Part shown: positions 41,898 to 50,400 of the stretch, one piece after another
Layout: every line of letters starts with the position of its first letter
Position numbering within the stretch: the stretch's first letter is position 1
DNA from: Rahnella sikkimica
GTDB lineage: Bacteria; Pseudomonadota; Gammaproteobacteria; Enterobacterales; Enterobacteriaceae
Direction of reading: 5' to 3'
Assembly: GCF_002951615.1 (NCBI RefSeq)
Contig: NZ_CP019063.1
Span: forward strand, 248,001 to 312,000
Length of the DNA stretch: 64,000 nucleotides
Notes under the pieces: generated by a model
Seen by the model: only the letters and a program-made list of their open reading frames with translations
Databases searched by the model: none
Told to the model about the DNA's origin: nothing
Program-made: the position numbers and the translations under genes

Positions 41898-42446
41898 ATG
41901 GACAACAATACACTCAGCGAAACGAGTAAATTTCTAAGTTATATTTTACGACATAAACCTGCCGCTATAGGATTGCAACTTGATACAGAAGGCTGGGCAG
42001 ATATCAACTCCTTGATTATCGGCGCGGCGAAAGAAGGTCGCATACTTGATCAGGCGATAATCCAGACAGTTGTAAATAGCAGTGATAAGAAACGTTTTAC
42101 TCTCTCCGAGGATGGCCAGCATATTCGTGCCGCTCAGGGGCATTCAACTCCAGACGTAGACCTCCAACACATAGAGAAAAAACCACCAGAATTCCTCTAC
42201 CACGGCACGGCAACACGCTTTCTTGAATCTATTCTTCAGCAAGGATTGATTGCCGGTTCACGTCACTATGTGCATCTTTCGCAGGAGACTCAGACGGCTA
42301 TCGCCGTTGGGCTACGCTACGGTAAACCAGTAGTTCTGAAGATTGAATCCCTGCGAATGTACCAACAGGGATTCACGTTTTTTCGGGCTGAAAATGATGT
42401 ATGGTTAACCCGTCATGTCCCCAATTTTTTCATATATCAGGATTAG
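41898..42446 (+). CDS. kptA: RNA 2'-phosphotransferase (Tpt1/KptA family)
   Basis: 182 residues, the usual size. It has the N-terminal SKFLSYILRHKP with the RH pair at 18-19, the wHTH lobe (GWADINSLI), then the NAD-binding lobe with YHGTATRFLESILQQGL, HYVHLS and the closing VWLTRHVPNFFI. The family removes an RNA 2'-phosphate using NAD+, giving ADP-ribose cyclic phosphate. Bacterial KptA has no known splicing substrate. Here it is the only plus-strand gene among CDI toxin/immunity modules, and its 3' end overlaps the next minus-strand gene by 4 bp. Confidence 0.92.
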   Translation: MDNNTLSETSKFLSYILRHKPAAIGLQLDTEGWADINSLIIGAAKEGRILDQAIIQTVVNSSDKKRFTLSEDGQHIRAAQGHSTPDVDLQHIEKKPPEFLYHGTATRFLESILQQGLIAGSRHYVHLSQETQTAIAVGLRYGKPVVLKIESLRMYQQGFTFFRAENDVWLTRHVPNFFIYQD

Positions 42447-42871
42447 CCTTTGTCTTTGTCTTCGACTTGCTCGGCTTTATAGCGGGAGGACTCTTCTTTG
42501 GCAGCACTGAACCATTCAGAGAAACCAGAATAAGACAAATTATCCCAAGGACTTAACTTCGGTTTTGAATAATCATAAATCCGGACACCCGTAGTGCCTT
42601 CCTTGCCTCCCCCATCAAAACAAGCAAGAACAACCCAGCCATCATTATACAGCCCTGACTCATCTTGAATAATTGCAAAGGGAACCAGGGCAGCCTCCGA
42701 AAACTTCAAAAGCATCGAGCTGTAATAAAAAAGAGGTGTCGCCATATCTTTCGATAGAAGCCGCCAAGGCTCTATATCTAAAAACTCTTCAGCTAAAACC
42801 ACATCTAAATAGTCAACAGGAAATTCAAAACTATTGGGTAAAATTGGAAGGTCGTACAAAAAAGGCTTCAT
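42443..42871 (-). CDS. Putative orphan immunity protein (SUKH-like?)
   Basis: 142 residues from the ATG at 42871. It begins MKPFLYDLPILPNSFEFPVD and has a WVVLACFDGGGKEGTTGVRI core, which recalls SMI1/KNR4-type immunity proteins, but the match is weak. AT-rich. It overlaps the 63-residue frame upstream by about 40 bp in another frame, so the two may be one frameshifted gene. No toxin domain directly precedes it, hence an orphan immunity gene. Confidence 0.5.
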   Translation of the reverse strand: MKPFLYDLPILPNSFEFPVDYLDVVLAEEFLDIEPWRLLSKDMATPLFYYSSMLLKFSEAALVPFAIIQDESGLYNDGWVVLACFDGGGKEGTTGVRIYDYSKPKLSPWDNLSYSGFSEWFSAAKEESSRYKAEQVEDKDKG

Positions 42872-43022
42872 TAGCACCTTCAGAAATACGTGATGGTCCT
42901 TTATAATCGTAAGGATTATAAGTAGGGAAAAACTCCTGACCGTTATTCATACGACAAGTTATTGCCTCACCCCAGGTTTCAAACTTCTGCCACCCTCTCT
43001 CCTCTTGAATATCTGACATCAA
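42831..43022 (-). CDS. Short frame, 63 residues, toxin- or immunity-gene fragment
   Basis: Starts MMSDIQEERGWQKFETWGEA, contains FFPTYNPYDYKGPSRI, and ends where the next gene begins in another frame. The composition looks coding. It may be the 5' part of the immunity gene at 42443 split by a frameshift, or a toxin tail. Not recognised. Confidence 0.35.
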   Translation of the reverse strand: MMSDIQEERGWQKFETWGEAITCRMNNGQEFFPTYNPYDYKGPSRISEGANEAFFVRPSNFTQ

Positions 43023-43079
43023 TGTGTTACCAAATCCAATAGCAGTTCAGCAGAATTAAAGATATGCTCTATTTTAAAT

Positions 43080-43709
43080 TTACAAATTGAATTGAATACT
43101 CCCTCCATCAGGCACATCCTTTATCTGCCTGGCAAGGTTAGCTCTTGTTTTCATAGCAATATATGATTTTTCAAGATAAAGATTCTCAATCTCATACACT
43201 CCTCCTGCAACAAATGGGATTTTTGGGACAAGTCGATATCCCACAGGGATTTGCCCTTTTTCTTTTTGCCAAGAATGAGCTATTGAATAGCCAGTTAAGA
43301 AATTATAATTTTTCAAAATCATTCCGCACCATTCATTTATATTTCCGGCAAGCTTGTCAAACTCACCGATTTCAGGGTCGAAGGTATATATCCCGTCATC
43401 TTTAATACAAAACTGATTACCAAATATATCTTCAGCAAAATATATTGAACCGTCGGCCATGCCATCATATGAATCTATCCACAATGCACGGTCATTCCAT
43501 TCTGCTAAACCTATATCATCTTCAACAGTCTCATAAGGGTAGATATGTAGTGCTGACTCAAATGCATAAGCTCCATTCTTATCCTCCAGGAAGTCAATTA
43601 ACTCAGCAAATAAAGGTGATTCACTGGCTGGCAACAAATCCTTATTCCCCTTAATTGAGGATAAATCACCACTGCAAATGGATAAAAGTTTTTGCTTTGC
43701 GGATAGCAT
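43080..43709 (-). CDS. SUKH (SMI1/KNR4)-family immunity protein for the NucA/NucB-like toxin
   Basis: 209 residues from the ATG at 43709 (GAGGAG 8 nt upstream). The SMI1/KNR4 look is clear in LFAELIDFLEDKNGAYAFES, the following IYP, and GSIYFAEDIFGNQFCIKDDG with GLAEWND before it. SUKH proteins are common immunity partners of secreted nuclease toxins. It begins 12 bp after the stop of the NucA/NucB-type toxin module, so it is its expected antidote. Confidence 0.85.
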   Translation of the reverse strand: MLSAKQKLLSICSGDLSSIKGNKDLLPASESPLFAELIDFLEDKNGAYAFESALHIYPYETVEDDIGLAEWNDRALWIDSYDGMADGSIYFAEDIFGNQFCIKDDGIYTFDPEIGEFDKLAGNINEWCGMILKNYNFLTGYSIAHSWQKEKGQIPVGYRLVPKIPFVAGGVYEIENLYLEKSYIAMKTRANLARQIKDVPDGGSIQFNL

Positions 43710-43721
43710 GATCAATACTCC

Positions 43722-44965
43722 TCACTTTGTCTTTATAATCACAGATGTACCATCAGGTAAATTTCGGCATTGTGCACCAATGCAGGCTCCAGCCCCCCGG
43801 TTATTAGAAGGATTAATTGGTCGCACTGAAGCACCTCCTCCCCCTTGTTCGAACATAGCTGGAGGATACTCATCCCTATCTAATCCAGGTACCGTAGGGG
43901 TATCTTTTAAAGATTCTTTCCTCCTCATAGAGGCTCCACCGCGATCAATTGTCAGTACTGTAGGTTGTCCTGCATTCTGTGCATCTTCAATATGCTGAGC
44001 TGATTCAGGATACTTACCTTTATCAACAGATATTATCTTAATAGAAGAGCCACTGATACCAACCCCCATCATATCAGGAGGTGTAATTCTTACAGGATGA
44101 ACCGGATGATCCGCATCATACTCACCCAACCATTCTTTTTCCTGTTCCGTTTCCTCATGATGCAAACCAAACATATTATTCTCAACCGCATTCTTACCCG
44201 CCTGCGCCCCCGTGGTTGCTGAAGACAGATTATTGCCCGCTGTAGCCCCGGCAACACCCGCAGCAAGCGTACTCAGTAAGCTTATTTCCTGCCGATCTCT
44301 TTGCGTGAGTTTATCGATATCCGCCTGAGTGGCCGCATGGTAGTAATATTCTGCAATGTATCGTGCTGCCAGTTCTCCACTGAACGCCCCGGCTGCGCCC
44401 GCAGCGGCGTTGCCTCCGGACATTTGTGCGGCCACGGCACCCCATACTGCGTGGGCCATCGCATTTGCGGCAACATTGGTCGACCCATCTGCGTTCATCG
44501 TCCGGCTTTTAATTTCACGCGCGATGAGCGGGCTGATACCCCCCCGCTACCGCCCCGGAGATATTTCCGCTGACAATCCCCTGCAATACGCCACTGAGTG
44601 CCTGCACAACCATCTGGTTGTCACTACCAATACCGTAGTTTTTAATTTCGTCCTGATAGGCATCACTGTTACGCAGTGTATTAAGATATTGTTCCCTCTC
44701 CTCCGTGGACATCCCTTCAGGTACACCACCCAGAGCCTCCAGCGCCTTGATATCGCCGTAGGTGTTGACGATATCCGTCATCTGACCCGCAATTTCACCC
44801 ACCAACTGGCTGGCCTGCAGGCGCTTCTGCTCTTTCTCTTTGTCGAAAATCGGGTTGATGCTGCCATTGGCGTGGTCAGTGTCACGGCTTAAATCAGCCA
44901 CACTTTGCTGCTGGTTAGCCTTATCGCGAATAACAATGGTGCCGTTAGCGACAGCCGATTTGGGA
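43722..44965 (-). pseudogene. cdiA: Orphan cdiA 3' end with NucA/NucB-type DNase toxin (module 2)
   Basis: From [18 protein letters not shown] the translation follows the 3' part of the main cdiA, including the pretoxin region and the VENN motif near 44180. A NucA/NucB-like nuclease domain follows: PTVPGLDRDEYPPAMFEQGG, then GASVRPINPSNNRGAGACIG and GTSVIIKTK. The DRDEYP and N-N-R-G-A-G marks are those of the family. A run of 7 C at 44539-44545 (6 in the main gene) shifts the frame between the two parts. No secretion domain, so silent unless recombined. Confidence 0.82.
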
Positions 44966-45030
44966 CGGATACGGCGGTAACGATCGCGATTGAACGCGGG
45001 CAACTGGTGATCCGCACTTTGGCTGAGTGA
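44961..45030 (+). pseudogene. 3' remnant of a SymE-like toxin gene
   Basis: Plus-strand codons end in TDTAVTIAIERGQLVIRTLA, one more residue and TGA. The (T/P)-V-T-I-x-(I/V)-x-x-G-x-L-V-I pattern is that of the AbrB-like C-terminal part of SymE family toxins, which are often found next to Rhs and CDI modules. A terminator follows. The 5' part is replaced by the orphan cdiA fragment. Confidence 0.4.
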
Positions 45031-45035
45031 CAGAT

Positions 45036-45066
45036 AAAAAAATCCCGGCGACCTTGCCGGGATATT
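45036..45066. terminator. Terminator between SymE-like remnant and small immunity gene
   Basis: ATCCCGGC (45042-45049) pairs with GCCGGGAT (45056-45063), with an A run on the left serving the minus strand. Confidence 0.75.
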
Positions 45067-45069
45067 ACT

Positions 45070-45276
45070 TTAGTTAAATGATTCTATTTGGTCTAACACT
45101 CTGCCAACTTCCCCTAACAGGCCTGCTACACACTCTTTAGAAGAACCTATTCGAGTATCAAATTCCTGAACATCAATACCATTACAGATCTCGTTAAGCG
45201 CGGCATTCAATACCAACAATTCAGATTCATTTAATATCACGACAGCACTACGCCCTTCAAGATTCACTAATTCCAT
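45070..45276 (-). CDS. Putative immunity protein of degraded module 3
   Basis: 68 residues, acidic and helical (MELVNLEGRSAVVILNESEL). It starts 4 bp after the stop of a toxin-tail remnant, the position of a cdiI gene, and ends at a terminator. GGGTG precedes the ATG. Its toxin is mostly deleted, so the gene may persist as stand-alone protection against related neighbours. Family not recognised. Confidence 0.6.
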   Translation of the reverse strand: MELVNLEGRSAVVILNESELLVLNAALNEICNGIDVQEFDTRIGSSKECVAGLLGEVGRVLDQIESFN

Positions 45277-45280
45277 AAAA

Positions 45281-45705
45281 TCACCCTAAATTATCGTAGT
45301 ACGCTCTGCCATTCGTGGGCCTAAACGCCGTCCCACTATCTGCTGACTTAGGATTACGGATGACAACAGTACCTGATGGTTCATCCCAATCCGCTGTACT
45401 GGAGTGCCGCCTAATGCCAGCGAATTATTCTCAACAGCCACCTTCCCGGCCTGCGCCCCCGCAGCAAGCGAGGAATTCCCGGCTACGCCCCCCGCTAGCC
45501 CGGCGGCCAGCGTGCTCAGTGCGCTGACATTCGCTTTTTCTCATTCGTCAGGTTTTCCGGTTTTACTCCCGGATACAGCTCTTTCGCAATCAGCTGCGCA
45601 GCCAGTTCTCTGGTCGCAGCGCCCACCACTCCGCCCGCAACAGAACTGCCCTGCAATGCGGAACAACTGGAGATCACCGCCGCACTCGGAGTGATCCGGT
45701 TGCGG
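45281..45705 (-). pseudogene. cdiA: Degraded orphan cdiA 3' end (module 3), toxin mostly deleted
   Basis: A pretoxin stretch (SSVAGGVVGAATRELAAQLI, ELYPGVKPENLTNEKKR) changes frame by one base near 45537, then runs through STLAAGLAGGVAGNSSLAAG to VENN (about 45430). After VENNSLALGGT it jumps, in another frame, to a toxin tail (STADWDEPSGTVVIRNPKSA ... YYDNLG) of under 45 residues. Most of the toxin domain has been deleted, while the immunity gene behind it is kept. Confidence 0.65.
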
Positions 45706-45773
45706 CGGCGGGACGAAGTGGAAGGATTTCGGGCGTAACCGTAGTAACCCCGACCAAGGCCGGGTATCGCACA

Positions 45774-46017
45774 GGTCAAGGTCGTGGCACCGGCCCACAC
45801 CGGGTTAAGGAGCGTAAATGCGCTCCTTAATAATCCTGCGTTTTTTAACTGCGCGCTATCCCTCGCTGGCTATGTTTCAGGTGCCGCCGTTATTGCCGCA
45901 AACGCCGCCGCTTCGCGGTACTCTCATTTCGGTCTTCGAGCCTTTCGGTCTCGAAACGCTCATTCAGCAAACTTTCTGAAAGCGGCTGGAGGCTTTTTCA
46001 ATTCAAAAGCAGCCTGT
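45774..46017. repeat. CDI-island repeat, copy C (longest)
   Basis: Contains the block shared with copy B (CACCGGCCCACACCGGGTTA), a 10-bp palindrome TTAAGGAGCG / CGCTCCTTAA (45805-45830), then the block shared with copy A (TATGTTTCAG to AAAAGCAGCCTG). It lies between cdiI of the main locus and degraded module 3. Confidence 0.82.
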
Positions 46018-46070
46018 ATCTGGTGATCCCCGAACGGGCAAAAAAACCCAACAACATGGTTCAGGATTCG

Positions 46071-46457
46071 TTATGCTCCTATTTTATTGATTTTTAATAT
46101 ATCTTTTCTTAAATCATCGTTAATATTTGAGAAATCTAGCTGATTTATAAGGTGCTTTATTTGTGCAAAGCTAATTAGCTGATCTTTCAAATCTTCTTCT
46201 TTTATCGTCGATAGCGAAGCTATGAGTTCACCATCATAATATTCTCCAGCCAACGGATCCTCTGTAAGAACATCCAGCACTCTCGGCATCAACTTATCAA
46301 CACACAACTTTTGTCGGATGGCACGACAAAGATCTTCTACTGCCAACTCTTCTATTGGTAGGTCGATAATACTTTCAAACCATATTTCAAGCGGAGATTG
46401 TTGGCTCGGTTCCTTCAATATGTTGATGTTTCCTATTAATTTACGGAAGGTAATCAT
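46071..46457 (-). CDS. cdiI: CdiI immunity protein for the main CdiA toxin
   Basis: 128 residues, AT-rich, no signal peptide. Its ATG overlaps the toxin stop by 4 bp. Motifs such as [48 protein letters not shown] and LSTI fit the family annotated as CDI-system immunity proteins found after Ntox28-type toxins. It should bind the CdiA C-terminus and protect the producer and its kin. Confidence 0.85.
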   Translation of the reverse strand: MITFRKLIGNINILKEPSQQSPLEIWFESIIDLPIEELAVEDLCRAIRQKLCVDKLMPRVLDVLTEDPLAGEYYDGELIASLSTIKEEDLKDQLISFAQIKHLINQLDFSNINDDLRKDILKINKIGA

Positions 46458-47474
46458 ATTCCATGTCCTTTCAAGGCTGATTCTATTTTATTAATTGCAT
46501 CGGTTGCTCTGCCGTATGCAGCCTGGGCCTCGGGATTATTCACATTTTTCAATGTATCCGCATGGTTTCTTAGGCCTCTAAGAGTATTTTGCATTTCTTG
46601 CATATGGTCCCAATACCCACCATTTTCTTTTGGTACCGGGTTACCATCCATGTCCTTAAGAGTTCCTGTTATATCATGGTCTTTCAAAGCATTTTTTATA
46701 GTATTATCAATCTTCTTGATAGAACTTTCTTGTTTCTGATTAAGCTTTTCTACAGGTTTTCCATCTTTACTGTTAGGATCATTTTCTGGAGAGGGGGGGT
46801 TCCTGAACCCGCTCCACCCAGCTCGGCCTTCTCTGCACTCGTTAGATCATTGCCTAAATTTGGCTGACTTTCCGCACCTGAACCATCATCATTTAATACC
46901 CTTCCCGGTCCACGGTTAGGATCGCGAACTGCACATTGTTCACGGGTTCCTTCACAAGTATATCCCGCGCCTTGATCTTCTTTAGTATCCTGTTGTTGCT
47001 GGCTTCCATTTCCAATTGCACCAGAGATTGCTGCATTCAGTGCAGATGCAGTGCCGCCTAATGCCAGCGCATTATTCTCAACCGCATTCTTACCCGCCTG
47101 CGCCCCCGTGGTTGCTGAAGACAGATTATTGCCCGCTGTAGCCCCGGCAACACCCGCAGCAAGCGTACTCAGTAAGCTTATTTCCTGCCGATCTCTTTGC
47201 GTGAGTTTATCGATATCCGCCTGAGTGGCCGCATGGTAGTAATATACTGCAATGTATCGTGCTGCCAGTTCTCCACTGAACGCCCCGGCTGCGCCCGCGG
47301 CGGCGTTGCCACCGGACATTTGCGCGGCCACGGCACCCCATACTGCGTGGGCCATCGCATTTGCGGCAACATTGGTCGAACCATCTGCGTTCATCGTCTG
47401 GCTTTTAATTTCACGCGCGATGAGCGGGCTGATACCCCCCGCTACCGCCCCGGAGATATTTCCGCTGACAATCC
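46454..47474 (-). pseudogene. cdiA: 3' end of main cdiA: VENN pretoxin and Ntox28-like toxin, out of frame
   Basis: Continues cdiA after a 1-nt loss at 47473-47475 (CCC here, CCCC in module 2). It reads ...NADGSTNVAANAMAHAVWGA through VENNALALGG to GSGTPP. There a C run (7 C, minus strand, 46792-46799) breaks the frame again. Adding one C restores SPENDPNSKDGKPVEKLNQK and the Ntox28-like core KDHDITGTLKDMDGNPVPKE, GGYWDHMQEMQNTLRGLRNH and ESALKGHGI. The toxin type is placed with BECR-fold RNases, so RNA cleavage in the target cell is likely. As written, the toxin is not translated with CdiA. Confidence 0.8.
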
Positions 47475-50400
47475 CTGCAATACGCCACTGAGTGCCTGCA
47501 CAACCATCTGGTTGTCACTACCAATACCGTAGTTTTTAATTTCGTCCTGATAGGCATCACTGTTACGCAGTGTATTAAGATATTGTTCCCTCTCCTCCGT
47601 GGACATCCCTTCAGGTACACCACCCAGAGCCTCCAGCGCCTTGATATCGCCGTAGGTGTTGACGATATCCGTCATCTGACCCGCAATTTCACCCACCAAC
47701 TGGCTGGCCTGCAGGCGCTTCTGCTCTTTCTCTTTGTCGAAAATCGGGCTGATGCTGCCATTGGCGTGGTCAGTGTCGCGGCTTAAATCAGCCACACTCT
47801 GCTGCTGATTAGCCGCATCGCGAATAACAATGGTGCCATTAGCGACAGCCGATTGCGTGGTGCCTTCCGCATGCCCTTTACCGTTGAGCCCTGCCAGTAC
47901 ATTGCCGACATTCGAGATAGCATTACTCACCATGCTGGCGCCGTTGCCAGCGCTCAGGCTTATCCCGCTATGACTGACTTTATAATCGGCCTCATTGCCG
48001 ATATCGCTGAACCCGAGCGTACCCGTATCCAGCAGATTTTTATCTGCCGTTCCCTGACTCGCAATCACACCACCATTCAGCTGGGTATGATTGCCCACAT
48101 TGATATCAAATCCGCCCTTACCCGCATAAATGCCACTCTGCTCTGCGACGCTGTCGTAAGTACTGTTCATTTTATCCTGGCTAACATTGATATAGCCGGA
48201 ACCGCTCATGGAACCAAAAGTGAAACTGCCACCCGCACCGAAACTGGTTTGTTTCGATTTATAATCGTCACTGTCTTGCAGGCTGGTAATGGTCAGGTCA
48301 CGGCCAGCGTCAACTGTGACCTTATCGCCGTTCACCTGCGCCCCCGACAAGGTGGTATCGCGTCCGCTGTTAAGGGTGACATCGCCGCCACTGTCCAGCG
48401 TCGTTTCAGACCAACTCGTGCCATTGCCTTTATCATTGCCTTTGGCACCATTGACGCTGGCAAAAATACTCAGACCTGCACTCCCACTGCCTACCCCGAA
48501 ACTCAGCCCGACACCGCCGCCGCTGCTGCTATTTTTACCTGTCGTTTCCTGCGTGGTGGCCGCGCCGGTAAGTAAAATGTCGTTGGCGGCATTGAGCGAC
48601 GTATTGCCGCCGGCTTTTAACTGGCTGCCGCCAATTGCAATATCGCCGCTATGCGTATCGGAGCCTTTACCTGTCGCCGTAATCGATAAATTGTCTCCCG
48701 CATTCAGCGTGGACCCATTGACGGTATCACTCTGCTGATGTTGCGATGATTTTGACTGCTGCGACGTCAGCGAGATGCTGATACCCACGCCGTTATTGGG
48801 GTCTGCGCTGACATTAGCCTGCTGTTTCGCCAGCATGGCCTGAGCACCGGACAGCGCTGCCTTGGTCGCCTGCAACGCTGCCAGGCGGCCATCACTTTCC
48901 TGCTTCGCACTCTGTGTTGCTGCAATAGCGGAGTTCACCGCATCGGCAACAGCCCCGGAAAGAGCAAGCGTCAGACCCGTTGATTTCTGTTCAAATTTTT
49001 CATCGCTGCTGCGTCTATCGTGGCCGGGATCAATCACCACGCTGTCACCGGTCAATGACATGTCTTTTGCAGCAACCAGGTCTGCGCCGCTGATATGTGC
49101 CTGGCTTCCGGCGGTAATGCTCAGATTACCTGCTGTACTCCCCACGGTACTGACGCTCTGACTCTGCGTCGCTCCCTGTTCTTTCAGCTCATGGCGTGTT
49201 TTGGACGTTCCAAGCGTGATACCGAGGCCACCCGTCCCCATAAGGCCACTTTTTTTCGTTTCACTCAGCCGCCAGCTGGATTCTGTATTTGTAGCCGCGA
49301 CGATATCGACATTTTTCCCTGCATTCAGAGCCACATTGCCATCACCGACTACCGATGAACCTTTTACCAGCAGATTATTACCTGCCGTAACAGCCACATT
49401 ATCGCCGCTCAGTAACGACCCTTTTTCCTGACTGGAACTGTCTTCACTAATGGTGTGTGTCGTGGTACTTGATAACAGGTGTTTCTTGGTTTTCGTCTTC
49501 TCGTCGTAGGCGTAATTGCTCTCTGTGGCAGTATCAAGATTGACATCACGGCCGGCATTGACTGAGATGTCCTGCTTCGCAGTGACACTTGCGGCGTGAG
49601 CATTAACATCCTGACCCGCTTTAATTTGTGTACCCCCGCCGCTCACCACCGTCGTCCCTTCCTGCCCGACATTTTCACGGATACTCACGCTTTTATTGCC
49701 GTTGGTTTCGCTGTAGGTGCTGGTCTGTTGGGCGTTCAGGTTGACGTCGCGACCCGCGCTGAGCGAGGCGTTAAGGTCGGCGGTCAGTTGCGCCGCCTGC
49801 GAGTTCAGATCCCGGCCTGCGCTGAGCGCCAGGTCACCGCCGCTGCTCACGACCGTGCGGGTGGCGTTGTTATCATCGGTCCGGTTTTTACCGCTGGTCT
49901 GATGGCTGCTTTTGTCCATCGCGTCCAGATTGATGTCATTCACCGCCGCCAGCGTGGTGTCGCCTTTAGCTGTCACGGCACTGCCTGCGACCGTCAGGTT
50001 GTTACCGGCACTGGCCTGCAAACTGCCGCCCGCGCTGACTTCACTGGCCTGGCTGCCGGTGGTCTGCGCGCTCGTTTTCGCCGTCGATTTGCTGGTGCTC
50101 AGCGCATTGCCGGTGATGTTGATATCGTTGAGTGCGATCAGCTGCAAATCACTCCCGGCGCTGAGTCTGGCGCCGGTGTTGTTGATGCTGTTACCGGCCG
50201 TCAGCGCCAGCCCGCCGGTGGCCGAAATGCTGGCGACATCACCGGTCTGGGTATCACTGAACGTTAGCTGCGCCGTTTTGCTTTTGCTGGTGGCTGGCGC
50301 AGCGTTCCACTGCTGTGCCTGCGTGACGTTATTGATGTCGCCGCTGACCGAAGCCAGTGCGACAGTTTGTCCGGCAATCGAGGAACCGATGTTATTGATA

